Below, one piece after another: positions 8,311 to 17,870 of a stretch of DNA of 64,000 bases. The notes below the pieces were generated by a model. The model was given only the letters and a program-made list of their open reading frames with translations, was not told the DNA's origin and ran no database searches. The translations under genes were made by a program, and so were the position numbers. The stretch comes from Arthrobacter sp. AQ5-06 (GTDB taxonomy: Bacteria; Actinomycetota; Actinomycetes; Actinomycetales; Micrococcaceae): positions 215,132 to 279,131 of the forward strand of contig NZ_QMKP01000004.1 in NCBI RefSeq assembly GCF_003287955.1, given 5' to 3'. How positions within the stretch are numbered: position 1 is the first letter of the stretch; each line of letters starts with the position of its first letter.

Positions 8311-10338
8311 GTGGGTAAATCGAAGAGCATCCGGACAGCCATCATCGGCGCCGGACCCCGGGGAACCAGTGTGCTGGAGCGCCTGCTCGCACACGCCGCC
8401 GCCTACGCTGCTGCCCACCCCGGCCCCGCATCCCTCCATATCGACGTCATCGACCCCTATCCGGCGGGTCCGGGGCACGTGTGGCAGCCCGGCCAGTCCC
8501 GGCTGTACCTGATGAACACCCAGTCCTTCTATCCCACGGTTATTCCTGAGGACCCCCGGCTGGCGCCGCCGGTCGCGGGCACCACGTTCGAACGCTGGCG
8601 TGCCGGGCAGCAGCGTGAGCCGATGCCGGCCCTGACGCCGGACGAGCGGTCCGAGCTGGCTGCCTTGGGATCGCGGGACTTTCCCAGCCGGGCGCTGTAC
8701 GGCCGCTACCTGCGCTGCACGCTGGACGAGTTGACGGAAAAACTGCCCGACGGCGTCGCCGTCAGTTTCCACGAAACGACCGCCGTGTCGGTGCGCCCGT
8801 CAGGCGACGGAACAACGGGGAAGCCGGGGGACGGCACTCCCGATGACGGCACCCCAGGCGAGACAACCCCAAGTACTGGAACGTTCGACGTCGGACTCGC
8901 CGGCGGCGGTTCGCTCACGGTCGATTCCGTGGTCCTGGCTTTGGGGCACCTTCCGTCCCGGCTGAACCCCGAGCAGCGGGAACTCCAGGCATCGGCCGCG
9001 CAACTGGGCCTGAGCTACTTCCCGCCGGCGGTCCCGGCGGACGTCGACTGGGCCGCGATTCCGGCCGGCGAACCGGTCCTGGTCCGGGGCATGGGCCTGA
9101 ACTTCTTCGACGCGATGGGCCAGCTCACGGAGGGCCGCGGCGGAAAGTTCATCGACGCAGGTAACCGGCTTGAGTATCAGCCTTCCGGCCAGGAGCCCCT
9201 GATCATTGCCGCCTCCCGCCGCGGCACCCCGTACCGGGCCAAGGCCGCGCTGGCCGGCTACTACCCGGCGTCGGTCACCCTGCGGTACCTGACCGAGGCC
9301 GCGCTGGGGCGGTTCGCGGCCACCGGGATCCGCCCAGGTTTCGACCACGATCTTTGGCCGCTGCTGCACCGCGACACCCTCTGGGCCTACTATTCCACCC
9401 TGGTGCGCTCGCAGCCGGCGGCCGTCCCGGACGCGTCCGCGTTCCTGGCCGCGCTGGGTGAGGCGTTGCGGCCGCATGCCCACAGCGCAGCCAACTGGGA
9501 GGCCGCGGTGGAGAGCGTCCTCGCCGTGCACGTCGGGCCCCGGCACCGGCTCGATCTGCTGGGTCTCGCGTCTCCCTTGGTGGGCAGGTCCTTCGGATCG
9601 CGCGCCGAACTGGATGCCGCCGTCGTCGAGTATTTGCTCGATGACGCCCGCCGTTCCGCCCTCGGCGAGGAGGATCCGGTGAAGATGGCCATCGGCGCGC
9701 TGCATCGAGGCCGCGCGGTGCTGAAAACGGCAGTGGCCGACGGCGGCATCACCGATGAGTCCTGGGTGGCCGGCCTTCGTGGCTGGTTTGAGTCGTTTGT
9801 GGAGGGCCTGGCCAGCGGGCCGCCTGCTCTGCGCGCTGAACAGCTGGCTGCCCTGGCACGCGCCGGCGTGGTCAGCTTTGTGGGGCCCGACCCCCGGTTC
9901 AGCGTGGACCGGCGGGCAGGCCGCTTTACCGCCGTCTCACCCTGGGTGAGCGGTCCGCCGGTGGCGGCGAAGACCATGGTGGAGGCCCTCGCGCCGGCCA
10001 ACCGGGTGTCCGTGAACGACTCACCGCTGCTGGAACAGCTCCTCGCCGACGGGATGGTGCGGCCCAGGCTGATGATGACGGCAGAAGGTGCGCCGGTGCA
10101 GGCCACTGGGCTCGACGTTGCGCCGCACCCGTACCGGCCGGTGGCGGCCAACGGCTCGGTCACCGACGGACTGTATGTGCTGGGCCTGCAGCTCTCGGCT
10201 ACCCAGTGGGGCACGGCCATCGCCGCGGAAGCGCCCCAGCCGGGCGGCCCCACGTATGCCAGCGGGCAGCGGACGCTCCGCGACGCCGACGAAATCGCGC
10301 AGGCGATCCTCCGGACACTGAGGCCTGCTGCTGACTGA
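8311..10338 (+). CDS. FAD/NAD(P)-binding protein (NAD_binding_9 type)
   Basis: A 675-residue putative flavoprotein. The N-terminal dinucleotide-binding fold carries IGAGPRGTSVLERL near residue 10, followed by YPAGPGHVWQP and LYLMNTQSFYPTV. This arrangement is typical of the PF13454 family of large single-domain oxidoreductase-like proteins, some of which sit in siderophore or amino-acid biosynthesis clusters. The reaction is not predictable here. GTG 8311 is chosen because the conserved fold starts right after it and a TACTCT hexamer ends 7 nt before; upstream in-frame codons overlap the S9 gene promoter. It diverges from the S9 peptidase and is probably a single-gene unit. A proline/glycine/threonine-rich insertion near residues 165-190 looks like a disordered loop. 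Confidence 0.8.
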   Translation: MGKSKSIRTAIIGAGPRGTSVLERLLAHAAAYAAAHPGPASLHIDVIDPYPAGPGHVWQPGQSRLYLMNTQSFYPTVIPEDPRLAPPVAGTTFERWRAGQQREPMPALTPDERSELAALGSRDFPSRALYGRYLRCTLDELTEKLPDGVAVSFHETTAVSVRPSGDGTTGKPGDGTPDDGTPGETTPSTGTFDVGLAGGGSLTVDSVVLALGHLPSRLNPEQRELQASAAQLGLSYFPPAVPADVDWAAIPAGEPVLVRGMGLNFFDAMGQLTEGRGGKFIDAGNRLEYQPSGQEPLIIAASRRGTPYRAKAALAGYYPASVTLRYLTEAALGRFAATGIRPGFDHDLWPLLHRDTLWAYYSTLVRSQPAAVPDASAFLAALGEALRPHAHSAANWEAAVESVLAVHVGPRHRLDLLGLASPLVGRSFGSRAELDAAVVEYLLDDARRSALGEEDPVKMAIGALHRGRAVLKTAVADGGITDESWVAGLRGWFESFVEGLASGPPALRAEQLAALARAGVVSFVGPDPRFSVDRRAGRFTAVSPWVSGPPVAAKTMVEALAPANRVSVNDSPLLEQLLADGMVRPRLMMTAEGAPVQATGLDVAPHPYRPVAANGSVTDGLYVLGLQLSATQWGTAIAAEAPQPGGPTYASGQRTLRDADEIAQAILRTLRPAAD

Positions 10339-10485
10339 CGCTTGCCGCTGACCCACGTGTGCTTCTGACGCAGGTGTGACGCTGATGTGACCGGGACCCA
10401 GGCAGGCCGCGTACCAACGGCACATCCCGCACGGAAATATTCGCCGGCTCCTTTGCATGCCACGTGAGGCTGTGGGTCATGTGAC

Positions 10486-10794
10486 GTGACGCCCGCATGC
10501 CGGCCGGCCCGGCCGCCGATGGTGCCCGCCGAAGCGGTGAGTGTGTGGCGCCGTCAGTGTGAAATTCCGAAAGCCATCCGCACGAACCGCCCGCTGCAGG
10601 TAGGGCTGCCGGGAAGGCAGCAGGCACTTGAGGCCGCCGTCGCCTCAGCCCTGGCGCTCTCGCTGGTGTTGACGGGTTGTGGCGGCGCAGCGACAGCCCA
10701 GTCCGGAGGCACCGGCGCCGAAGTAATACCGGCCGGTAGCTTTATCGGAAGCTGCCGGCCGGTATTTCTTCTAGGCAATTTACTTATGCGATGA
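10486..10794 (+). CDS. Possible short lipoprotein or lipoprotein remnant
   Basis: The open frame encodes a hydrophobic run ALALSLVLTGCGG, which is a good lipobox (LTGC) after a basic N-region, followed by only about 35 residues that read straight through a 17-bp hairpin. A functional lipoprotein would normally have more mature sequence, so this looks like the 5' remnant of a lost gene, or it is chance. The true start is unclear; GTG codons near 10540 are alternatives. The rest of the 10339-10783 intergenic stretch holds only short imperfect CTGACGC repeats and the hairpin. Confidence 0.25.
   Translation: MTPACRPARPPMVPAEAVSVWRRQCEIPKAIRTNRPLQVGLPGRQQALEAAVASALALSLVLTGCGGAATAQSGGTGAEVIPAGSFIGSCRPVFLLGNLLMR
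10726..10765. terminator. 17-bp stem hairpin, VOC gene terminator (bidirectional)
   Basis: ATACCGGCCGGTAGCTT (10726-10742) pairs with 10749-10765 across all 17 positions, with one G-U pair, around loop TATCGG. It is 18 nt past the stop of the minus-strand VOC gene. The T-rich flank lies on the plus-strand side (TTCTT), so it may stop both directions. Confidence 0.7.
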
Positions 10795-11551
10795 TCTTGA
10801 ACATCGCTCCGGTGGGGTCGGCCAGCGAGGCGAGGCGTCCGAACGGCGAGTCCTCCGGTCCGTCAACGACGGTGGCTCCGAGCGATACAGCCTTCTCTAT
10901 CGAGGCGTCCGCGTCTTCGACGTTGAAGTAGATCTGCCAATTGGACGGAACGTCGGCCGGCAGATACCCGGAGGCGTCCATGATGCCCGCCTTGGCTGCG
11001 TCCCCGGCGCCCAGGGTGGTGTACCGGAAGTCCGGTGCATCGCTCATGACATCCGTGTCCCAGCCAAAAACGTCCTGGTAGAACTTCACGGCGGCGTCGT
11101 AGTCCTTGGTGTGGAGCTCGTGCCAGGCGGCAGCGCCGGGCTCGGCGACGAGCTCATACCCCTTCATCTCGCGCGGCTGCCACACGCCGATTGCCGCGCC
11201 GGCGGCGTCGCCGAAGATGGCCATGTGGCCCTGTTCCGGAACATCCATGGGCGGCATGTAAACCTGGCCGCCGTTGGCCGCGACGGCGGACGCGGTGGCC
11301 TCGGCGTCGTCCGAGCGGAGGTACGTGGACCAGACGTCAGGCATGCCTGCCTGGTCCTCATCCTTCTGCATCAGCCCGGCCACGGTCCTGCCGTTCTTCC
11401 GCGCGGTGGTGTAACCGCCGTACTTCTCTTCGTCTCCGGTCTCGTACTCCCAGCCGAAGAGTTCCCCGTAGAACTGCCGGGCTTTGGCGAGGTCTGACGT
11501 CATGAGGTCGATCCAGCAGGGTGCGCCGGGGGTGATTTCGGGTGAAGGCAT
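10784..11551 (-). CDS. VOC-superfamily protein, two glyoxalase-like domains
   Basis: A 255-residue protein built of two vicinal-oxygen-chelate domains (about residues 5-120 and 130-255). Each has the paired babb pattern, with landmarks CWIDLMTSDLAKARQFYGELFGWEY and later WHELHTKDYDAAVKFY. Relatives include hydroxylase-like and antibiotic-resistance-like VOC proteins, and the ligand or reaction cannot be told. ATG 11551 follows an AAAGAG ribosome-binding site. It is a single gene between a strong hairpin and tRNA-Ser(TGA). Confidence 0.85.
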   Translation of the reverse strand: MPSPEITPGAPCWIDLMTSDLAKARQFYGELFGWEYETGDEEKYGGYTTARKNGRTVAGLMQKDEDQAGMPDVWSTYLRSDDAEATASAVAANGGQVYMPPMDVPEQGHMAIFGDAAGAAIGVWQPREMKGYELVAEPGAAAWHELHTKDYDAAVKFYQDVFGWDTDVMSDAPDFRYTTLGAGDAAKAGIMDASGYLPADVPSNWQIYFNVEDADASIEKAVSLGATVVDGPEDSPFGRLASLADPTGAMFKIIA

Positions 11552-11657
11552 GGTGGGCTCTTTCTGTCGATGGACGGCAACAGGAACGACCCTATGTCCG
11601 GGCCCCGACAGTTTCAATGGGTCCGCCGTGGCGGCCCATGAGCCGGTTAAACGAAGA

Positions 11658-11692
11658 AACCCCGTTCCGCCATTAGCTGGCGGAACGGGGTT
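11658..11692 (-). terminator. Intrinsic terminator after tRNA-Ser(TGA)
   Basis: AACCCCGTTCCGCC pairs perfectly over 14 bp with GGCGGAACGGGGTT around a 7-nt loop and is followed by TTCTTCGTTT on the minus strand. Confidence 0.85.
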
Positions 11693-11699
11693 CCATTCG

Positions 11700-11787
11700 C
11701 GGAAGGTAAGAGATTCGAACTCTTGGTACGGGGTTACCGCACACTAGTTTTCAAGACTAGCTCCTTCGGCCGCTCGGACAACCTTCC
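11700..11787 (-). tRNA. tRNA-Ser (anticodon TGA)
   Basis: An 88-nt class II tRNA. The acceptor GGAAGGT pairs with ACCTTCC and the discriminator is G. The anticodon loop is CTTGAAA, a long variable arm is present, and the T loop is TTCGAAT. It decodes UCA and related serine codons. Confidence 0.97.
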
Positions 11788-11896
11788 CTAACGAGTAGTG
11801 TTTCATAGGCAGTTGGCTGCAACAAAACAGAGTCTGCCGTGCGTCCGGTGCACACTGGTTCTGGGGCACGAATCAGCTAGAAAACGGGAGTTCTCC

Positions 11897-12880
11897 ATGA
11901 AAGCCGTCTACATTGCCGAACCCGGTGGTCCGGAGGTGCTGGAAGTCCGTCACGTGGACGCTCCAGTGCCCGGGCACGGCGAGGTGTTGATCGACGTCGT
12001 CGCTGCCGGCCTGAACCGGGCGGACGTACAGCAGCGCAGGGGCTTCTATCCGCCGCCGCCCGGAGCGTCCGAGATCCCTGGGCTGGAAGTCTCCGGGCGG
12101 ATCGCCGGCTTCGGTCCCGGCGTCACCAAGGCGTTTTCCGTGGGTGACAAAGTAGTGGCGCTGCTGGCCGGCGGAGGCTACGCGGAGCAGGTTGCGGTGC
12201 CGGCGGAGCAGGTACTGCGGATTCCCGACGGCGTGGATGTGGTCACCGCTGCGTCGCTGCCGGAGGTCGCAGCCACGGTCTACTCCAACCTGATCATGAC
12301 GGCGCAGCTGCAGGCGGGCGAGACTGTCCTGATCCACGGCGCCACCGGCGGGATCGGCACCATGGCCATCCAGATGGCCAAGGCTTTCGGCGCCAAGGTG
12401 GCCACCACGGCGGGAACTGCGGAAAAGGTGGGGACCGCGAAGGCTTTCCTGGGCGCGGACATCGCCATCAATTACACCGAAGAGGACTTTCCGGAAAGCC
12501 TGCGGCGGCAGAACGGCGGCAAGGGTGCCGACGTGATCCTTGACGTCGTGGGTGCCAAGTACCTGGCGCAGAACGTTGATGCACTGGCTGACTATGGCCG
12601 GCTCGTCGTCATCGGCCTGCAGGGCGGGGCAAAGGGGGAGCTGGATCTTGGCCAGCTCCTGCGGAAACGCGCGGCAGTGGTTGCCACGGCGCTGAGGCCA
12701 CGCCCGGTGGCCGAAAAGGGCGCCATCATGAACGCAGTGCGCGAATCCGTGTGGCCCCTCGTTACGGACGGCCGGATCCGCCCGCTGGTGGCCAAGACGT
12801 TCCCGCTGGACCAGGCCGCGGCCGCGCACCGGTACTTCGACAGCGGCGACCATGTGGGCAAGATCCTGCTGGTTATGTAG
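11897..12880 (+). CDS. NAD(P)H:quinone oxidoreductase (MDR, PIG3-like)
   Basis: A 327-residue zinc-independent medium-chain reductase that would reduce quinones or other enones with NAD(P)H. The N-terminal GroES-like domain starts MKAVYIAEPGGPEVLEVRHV, and GLNRADVQQRRGFYPPPPGA is characteristic of the TP53I3/PIG3 quinone reductase branch. The Rossmann nucleotide loop is seen as HGATGGIGTMAIQMAKAFGA near residue 150. No structural-zinc cysteine cluster is present. ATG 11897 follows a GGGAG ribosome-binding site; the frame is open upstream to 11798 but has no better start. Confidence 0.9.
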   Translation: MKAVYIAEPGGPEVLEVRHVDAPVPGHGEVLIDVVAAGLNRADVQQRRGFYPPPPGASEIPGLEVSGRIAGFGPGVTKAFSVGDKVVALLAGGGYAEQVAVPAEQVLRIPDGVDVVTAASLPEVAATVYSNLIMTAQLQAGETVLIHGATGGIGTMAIQMAKAFGAKVATTAGTAEKVGTAKAFLGADIAINYTEEDFPESLRRQNGGKGADVILDVVGAKYLAQNVDALADYGRLVVIGLQGGAKGELDLGQLLRKRAAVVATALRPRPVAEKGAIMNAVRESVWPLVTDGRIRPLVAKTFPLDQAAAAHRYFDSGDHVGKILLVM

Positions 12881-12939
12881 ACCCAGTAGATACTGAGTAT
12901 TGCTTTGCGCGGCGGACTGGGTTAGCCTCAGTCTATACG

Positions 12940-12974
12940 CGGTATGCACGGGTCTTGGGGGTCCGTGCATACCG
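12940..12974. promoter_or_regulatory. 12-bp perfect inverted repeat, likely PadR operator
   Basis: CGGTATGCACGG (12940-12951) is repeated in perfect inverted form at 12963-12974 with an 11-nt spacer, 26 nt before padR. A TATAC box (12934-12938) lies immediately upstream, so a dimer bound here would cover the start of transcription. Autoregulation by the PadR protein is inferred. Confidence 0.6.
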
Positions 12975-13000
12975 ACGCTGACGCCACCGCTAGGAGCAGC

Positions 13001-13612
13001 ATGTCCATCCGCCACAGCCTCCTCGCCCTGCTGCAGGACCAGCCGCGTTACGGCTACCAGCTCAGGGTTGAGTTCGAACACCGCACAGGGTCCACGTGGC
13101 CCCTGAATATCGGGCAGGTTTACACCACGCTGGACAGGCTGGAACGCGACGGCCTGGTCAGCAATGACGGCAGTGACGGCGAAGGACACGTGGTTTACAG
13201 CATCACCGCCGCCGGCAAGGCGGAAGTGCAGAACTGGTTTGCCGCCCCCGTGGAGCGCAACAATCCGCCCCGGAACGAGCTGGCCATCAAGTTGGCGCTC
13301 GCGGTCACGCTGCCCGGCGTCGATGTGCAGGCCATCATCCAGGCCCAGCGGGTGGCGTCCATCCGGGCGCTGCAGGATTACACCAAGGCCCGCCGCGACA
13401 CGGCCGCCAACCAGCGGGCGGCGGATACCGCCTGGCTGCTGGTGCTGGATTCGCTGATCTTCCAGACGGAAGCGGAGGTCCGCTGGCTGGATCTTTGCGA
13501 GGCTCGGATGCTGCAGCAGGCGCAGACCGCAGGCCAGGCCACACCACGCAAAACGTCCAACGGGGTCACTGTGGAAGAGGCTGCCCCGCTCATCGCGGAT
13601 AACCGCCGATGA
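13001..13612 (+). CDS. PadR-family transcriptional regulator
   Basis: A 203-residue repressor-type regulator. Residues 1-75 form the PadR winged helix: SIRHSLLALLQDQPRYGYQL opens it, and VYTTLDRLERDGLV is the recognition region. The C-terminal half (WLLVLDSLIFQTEAEVRWLDLCE) is the helical dimerisation domain of the long PadR (Vir) subfamily. ATG 13001 follows TAGGAGCAGC, a usable ribosome-binding site. Its stop overlaps the ABC ATPase start (ATGA), so it is the first gene of a regulator-ABC-permease operon and probably controls it through the inverted repeat upstream. Confidence 0.92.
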   Translation: MSIRHSLLALLQDQPRYGYQLRVEFEHRTGSTWPLNIGQVYTTLDRLERDGLVSNDGSDGEGHVVYSITAAGKAEVQNWFAAPVERNNPPRNELAIKLALAVTLPGVDVQAIIQAQRVASIRALQDYTKARRDTAANQRAADTAWLLVLDSLIFQTEAEVRWLDLCEARMLQQAQTAGQATPRKTSNGVTVEEAAPLIADNRR

Positions 13613-14346
13613 GCGTCCAAGGGCCGCAGCAGGTCCTGGAACTCGCCAAGGTCAGCAGGACGTTCGGTGAAGGCGCGACGGCGGTCGCCGCGTTGCGCGA
13701 GGTTGACCTCAGTATCAGGGCCGGCGAGTTCGTCGCCGTGATGGGTCCGTCAGGTTCCGGTAAATCCTCCCTCCTGGCGCTGGCCGGGGGACTTGACCGG
13801 CCGACGTCGGGCGGTGTCTTTGTGGAGTCAACGCCACTGGGCGGGCTGGAACTTAACGAACTCGCCCGATTGCGCCGCCGCGCCGTCGGCTATGTCTTCC
13901 AGGACTTCAACCTTGTCCCCACCCTGACGGCTGCCGAAAACGTGGCGCTGCCGCTGGAGCTGGACGGGACGGCCAGCCGGAAGGCGCAACGCCAGGCGCT
14001 GGATGCGCTGTGTCAGGTGGGCATCCCGGAACTCGCCGACCGCTTTATGGACCAGATGTCCGGCGGACAGCAGCAGCGGGTGGCCATCGCACGGGCCATC
14101 GTGGGCGACCGCCGGCTGATCCTGGCCGACGAACCCACGGGAGCCCTGGATTCCACCACCGGCCACGGCGTGATGGAAGTGCTCCGCGGACGTGCGGATG
14201 CCGGTGCGGCCGTGATGCTGGTGACCCATGAGGCCCGGCACGCCGCATGGGCTGACCGCGTGGTGTTCCTCCGGGACGGCCGGATCGTGGACCAGGCAGC
14301 TGCCATGCACGATCCCGCCATGCTCCTCGCGCAGGCCGGCCACTGA
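13609..14346 (+). CDS. ABC transporter ATP-binding protein (LolD/MacB type)
   Basis: A 245-residue ATPase that powers the neighbouring FtsX-type permease. Walker A is GPSGSGKSS near residue 46, the Q-loop [17 protein letters not shown] near 100, the signature [14 protein letters not shown] near 150, Walker [14 protein letters not shown] near 172 and the H-loop histidine VTHE near 205. The order and the [13 protein letters not shown] spacing match the export (LolD/MacB) branch. The start overlaps the padR stop by 4 nt and only 1 nt separates its stop from the permease GTG, so the three are co-translated. Confidence 0.93.
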   Translation: MSVQGPQQVLELAKVSRTFGEGATAVAALREVDLSIRAGEFVAVMGPSGSGKSSLLALAGGLDRPTSGGVFVESTPLGGLELNELARLRRRAVGYVFQDFNLVPTLTAAENVALPLELDGTASRKAQRQALDALCQVGIPELADRFMDQMSGGQQQRVAIARAIVGDRRLILADEPTGALDSTTGHGVMEVLRGRADAGAAVMLVTHEARHAAWADRVVFLRDGRIVDQAAAMHDPAMLLAQAGH

Positions 14347-14347
14347 C

Positions 14348-17245
14348 GTGGCGCTCACCCTCGACCCGGCGCCCGGCGGGCGCCGGCAGGCTTTCCGCGT
14401 TGCCGTGCGGATGGCCCGGCGCGATATCCGCCGCCACAAAGGGCGTTCCCTCCTGATCATTTTGCTGATCATGCTCCCCGTGGCCGGAATGGCAGGGGCG
14501 GCCACCCTGATCCAGAGCACCCAGGAGACCGCAGCCGAACGCGTGCAGTACCAGCTCGGCACCACCCAGGCGCGGTTCCGGCCCATGCCCATGGCCAACG
14601 GGGTCATGGTCCAGGACCCTGTCGAGGAGATGCAGATAACCACGAGCGAGTGGGACAGCAACCCTGACTTCACGCCGAGTGATCCACAGGATGCAATTCC
14701 GGCGGGCTACGACGTGCTCACAGAATCCACCGTTGACCTCACCGCCGAGTCGGGTGCGGCTGACGTACGGGTGATGGGCCGCGCGGTGGACGCGCTGGCC
14801 CCGGCATTCGAAGGAAAATACACCCTGCTGGACGGCAGGGCACCCGGGACTGATGCCGAGATGCTCGTGTCGCCGGGGCTGATGGAGCGGTTCGGGCTGG
14901 CACTGGGGGAGGAACTGGCGACGTCGGCCGGGACGTTTGTTGCGGTCGGAACGCTCCGCGACGCGGGCTATTCGGACAGCAACTCCATCGTCTACCTCAA
15001 GCCCGGCCAGGGCAGCGTGGACGCCCCGGCACCGCCAGCCTCAACCAGTCCGGTGCCACCCGAGCAGGCGATCAAGTCCACCATGTATTACCTGGTGGGT
15101 TCCGAGCCGGTGACCTGGAGCCAGATCCGGGAGGCCAACGCCGTAGGTGTCACCGTGCTGTCCAGGTCCGTGGTGCTGAACCCGCCGCCTCAAGAGGAGC
15201 GAGGGACGGACGGCGCAGGGACCTCGTCCAGCGCGTCGGTGCCGCTCACCGACTATGCGGCCGGGGCGCTCCTGGGTGCCCTGGCGCTGCTGGAGGTGGG
15301 GCTGCTGGCGGGAGCTGCATTCGCCGTGGGCGCTAAGGGTCAGGTCCGGGAGCTGGCCCTGCTCGCCGCGACGGGGGCCGAAAGCCCCACCATCCGCTCG
15401 GTGGTGATGGCGGCTGGCCTGTGGCTCGGCGGCCTTGGCGTAGCGGCCGGCGCTGCTGTGGGACTGGCCGCAGCCGCCGGGGTGGTGTTCGTTGCGCGCC
15501 TTAACGGGTCGGTCCGTTTCCCGGGCTTCCATCCGGACGCTTTGTTGACGGTCCTGGTGATGATTATGGGCTTTGTGGCGTGCCTGCTTGCTGCCTTGGC
15601 CCCGGCGCGGCAGGTGGCGCGCCAGGCTGTTTTGGGCGCGCTCAAATCGGGGCGGGCGCCGGCGTCGGCCGGCAAGACGTCCACGGTGGTGGGTGCTGTC
15701 CTGCTGGGCGTCGCCGCCGTGTCACTTGCCGGCGGCACGTGGTTTGCCGTCAGCAGCGAAGACCCGGACGTGTTCAGCTCAAGGACGCCGGTGATTGTAT
15801 GGTTCCTGCTGGGCGGCGCGGTACTTGGCGTTACGTCCCTGGTTCTGCTGACCGGCAAGATGGTGGCCCTCCTTGCCAAGCGTGCCGGACGCCTTCCCCT
15901 GGCTGCGCGCATGGCCGCCCGGGACGCTTCCCGCAACCGCAGCCGGACTGTACCCGCTGTTGCCGCCGTCCTTGCCGCTGCCACCCTGGCCAGTGCCGGC
16001 ATGGTGCTGGCCGCCAGCCAGCAGGCGAACGAGCAGCAAAACCACTACTGGTCCGCGTTGAAGAACCAGGCAGTACTGCCGTTGTCCGTGTGGCAGCCTC
16101 CACTGGCTGACGGCACAATGCCGGACCCGGCGCGGATCGACCCCGCTGCCGTGGTCTCCACATTGGATGGGGCGGTGGACACCGTCGAATGGACCAGCGT
16201 GCTGCGCACAGCCGCCATCCGGAACTGCGATATGCGGCCCGAACTGGCCGACGCGTCGCCCGCGCAGACGCCGACGACGAGCTGCCTCCAATACTCGGTG
16301 GCCACACCCGAAGGCAACGCATGCCCTGTGACGGCCGGCCAGCGCGTCCTGGATCCGGAGGACTGGCGCTGCCGGGGAGCGATGCGTCCGTACGAGACGC
16401 AGGGAAGTGTTAACTCCATCATCGTTGGAACTGCCGATGACGTGGAAAGGCTGTTCGGAAAGGCGCCCACGGCGGAAGCGCGCGACGTGCTGGCGGCCGG
16501 TGGAATGGTGGTGACCAACCCTGTGTTCGTTCGCGACGGGCACGCGTCCCTGGTGGCGAAGGACATGCGGAAGCCCGCGCCCGGCGATCCCGCTACGGGT
16601 GTCTTCCAGGGCTACATGGAGACGCGGCGGACGGAAGTGGCCGCGGCCGTGCTGGAGCCCGAAGTGAAGGTGCAGTACTACGGCGTAGTGTCCCCGGAGG
16701 CTGCGGTGGCGGCCGGAATGCGCGTGGATGACAGCGAACTGCTGATCCAGTTCAGCGCCTACCCCGATGCCGTCCAGATGGACAAAATGTCCGAAGCGCT
16801 CGCCAGCATCTACAAGGACCGCTTCGGGACCCCGTATGTGGAGCGCGGAGCGGAGCAGGACGCCTCGCTGATCCTCTGGTCCATCGTGGGCCTGGGTGCC
16901 CTCATCACGCTCAGCGCGGCCGGGATCACCACGGGACTGTCCATGGCGGACTCGCGGAAAGACCACGTGACGCTTGCCGGGGTGGGCGCGGCCCCGCGCT
17001 TGCGGAAGGCGCTCGCAGGTTCGCAGGCACTGATGACGGCGGGTCTCGGAACTGTGTTGGGAAGTGCTGCCGGTATAGTGCCCGCCGTGCTGCTGGTGAC
17101 GGCTACCGGGATGGCGCGGACCGCCGTCGTGCCCTGGCTCCAGCTCGTGGCGCTGCTGATCGCGGTGCCGCTCACCGGAGCGGCCCTGGCCTGGCTGTTT
17201 ACCCGGGCGCGGCTTCCGGTGTCCCGCCGGGAGGTGGGGACCTGA
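14348..17245 (+). CDS. FtsX-like ABC transporter permease
   Basis: A 965-residue membrane protein, partner of the preceding ATPase, that probably exports lipids, peptides or antibiotics. A first helix near residues 35-55 ([19 protein letters not shown]) is followed by a large extracytoplasmic domain, then a four-helix FtsX block (about 300-500). A second extracytoplasmic domain and a C-terminal block (about 840-950, [19 protein letters not shown]) follow. The duplicated FtsX layout is usual for long actinobacterial permeases of this type. GTG 14348 is chosen because it lies 1 nt after the ATPase stop; the longer upstream frame overlaps that gene. Control by PadR suggests induction by a toxic ligand. 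Confidence 0.88.
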   Translation: MALTLDPAPGGRRQAFRVAVRMARRDIRRHKGRSLLIILLIMLPVAGMAGAATLIQSTQETAAERVQYQLGTTQARFRPMPMANGVMVQDPVEEMQITTSEWDSNPDFTPSDPQDAIPAGYDVLTESTVDLTAESGAADVRVMGRAVDALAPAFEGKYTLLDGRAPGTDAEMLVSPGLMERFGLALGEELATSAGTFVAVGTLRDAGYSDSNSIVYLKPGQGSVDAPAPPASTSPVPPEQAIKSTMYYLVGSEPVTWSQIREANAVGVTVLSRSVVLNPPPQEERGTDGAGTSSSASVPLTDYAAGALLGALALLEVGLLAGAAFAVGAKGQVRELALLAATGAESPTIRSVVMAAGLWLGGLGVAAGAAVGLAAAAGVVFVARLNGSVRFPGFHPDALLTVLVMIMGFVACLLAALAPARQVARQAVLGALKSGRAPASAGKTSTVVGAVLLGVAAVSLAGGTWFAVSSEDPDVFSSRTPVIVWFLLGGAVLGVTSLVLLTGKMVALLAKRAGRLPLAARMAARDASRNRSRTVPAVAAVLAAATLASAGMVLAASQQANEQQNHYWSALKNQAVLPLSVWQPPLADGTMPDPARIDPAAVVSTLDGAVDTVEWTSVLRTAAIRNCDMRPELADASPAQTPTTSCLQYSVATPEGNACPVTAGQRVLDPEDWRCRGAMRPYETQGSVNSIIVGTADDVERLFGKAPTAEARDVLAAGGMVVTNPVFVRDGHASLVAKDMRKPAPGDPATGVFQGYMETRRTEVAAAVLEPEVKVQYYGVVSPEAAVAAGMRVDDSELLIQFSAYPDAVQMDKMSEALASIYKDRFGTPYVERGAEQDASLILWSIVGLGALITLSAAGITTGLSMADSRKDHVTLAGVGAAPRLRKALAGSQALMTAGLGTVLGSAAGIVPAVLLVTATGMARTAVVPWLQLVALLIAVPLTGAALAWLFTRARLPVSRREVGT

Positions 17246-17384
17246 GAGGTCTGCCGCGGCAGCTGAGTGGGGGAGGGCCGGAATTAGGTCACACAGTTGG
17301 GTCTTTTTGATTGGGGCCAACAGGCCTACCGTGGGGCTCAGGACGCTGTCCGTCCCGGACGGCCGAAGTACGGAGGGACCTCTT

Positions 17385-17669
17385 ATGACAACACATGTTG
17401 CCGATTGCAGTGTTACCCGTTGCTCGTTTAATGACCATGAAGGCTGTACGGCCCACGCCATCACGGTTGGCGGGAGCAAAGACCACGCCAGCTGCGCCAC
17501 GTTCATCGACACCGGCACGCACGGCGGGCTGCCCAAGGTCCTGGCAGATGTCGGAGCATGCCAGCGCTCCGAGTGCGTCCACAACGACCACCTGATGTGC
17601 AACGCCCCGGAAGTCCACGTGGGCCCCGGCGCTGACAACGCGGACTGCCTCACTTACGCCCACGCGTAG
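17385..17669 (+). CDS. DUF1540 cysteine-rich small protein
   Basis: A 94-residue protein with two copies of a cysteine-rich motif. The first is VADCSVTRCSFNDHEGCTA followed by SCATF; the second is VGACQRSECVHNDHLMCNA followed by DCLTY. Each copy has four conserved cysteines, as in DUF1540, and probably binds a metal. The function is unknown. ATG 17385 follows a GGAGGGACC ribosome-binding site, and the gene ends at an intrinsic terminator, so it is a monocistronic unit. Confidence 0.85.
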   Translation: MTTHVADCSVTRCSFNDHEGCTAHAITVGGSKDHASCATFIDTGTHGGLPKVLADVGACQRSECVHNDHLMCNAPEVHVGPGADNADCLTYAHA

Positions 17670-17700
17670 CCACGGCCCCCGCTCGGGATTAGTCACGAAG

Positions 17701-17734
17701 GCCTCCGTCCAGGAAACCCTGAACGGGGGCTTTT
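17701..17734 (+). terminator. Intrinsic terminator after DUF1540 gene
   Basis: GCCTCCGTCCAGG pairs with CCTGAACGGGGGC (12 of 13 positions, one mismatch, loop AAAC), followed by TTTT. Confidence 0.8.
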
Positions 17735-17870
17735 GTGCGCTCGGCGCCTCCCGCCCGCCGTTCACCGCAATGACACGCGGCGCGGGCACAATGCCGCCCC
17801 CTTGTTGGTGCGGGCGTTGGTAGGGTGCCCTTGAGCAACTCACAGAAGCACCAAATCTCAAGGAGGAGAC

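Noticed and set aside
8236..8772. N-terminal extension of the S9 peptidase frame
   Set aside because: It overlaps the divergent FAD-binding gene and carries no recognisable domain.
11873..13189. 438-codon minus-strand frame
   Set aside because: It spans the quinone oxidoreductase gene, the inverted repeat and the start of padR on the other strand; histidine/arginine-rich noise.
15779..17653. 624-codon minus-strand frame opposite the permease and DUF1540 genes
   Set aside because: Shadow frame with no hydrophobic core or motif; both plus-strand genes are well supported.
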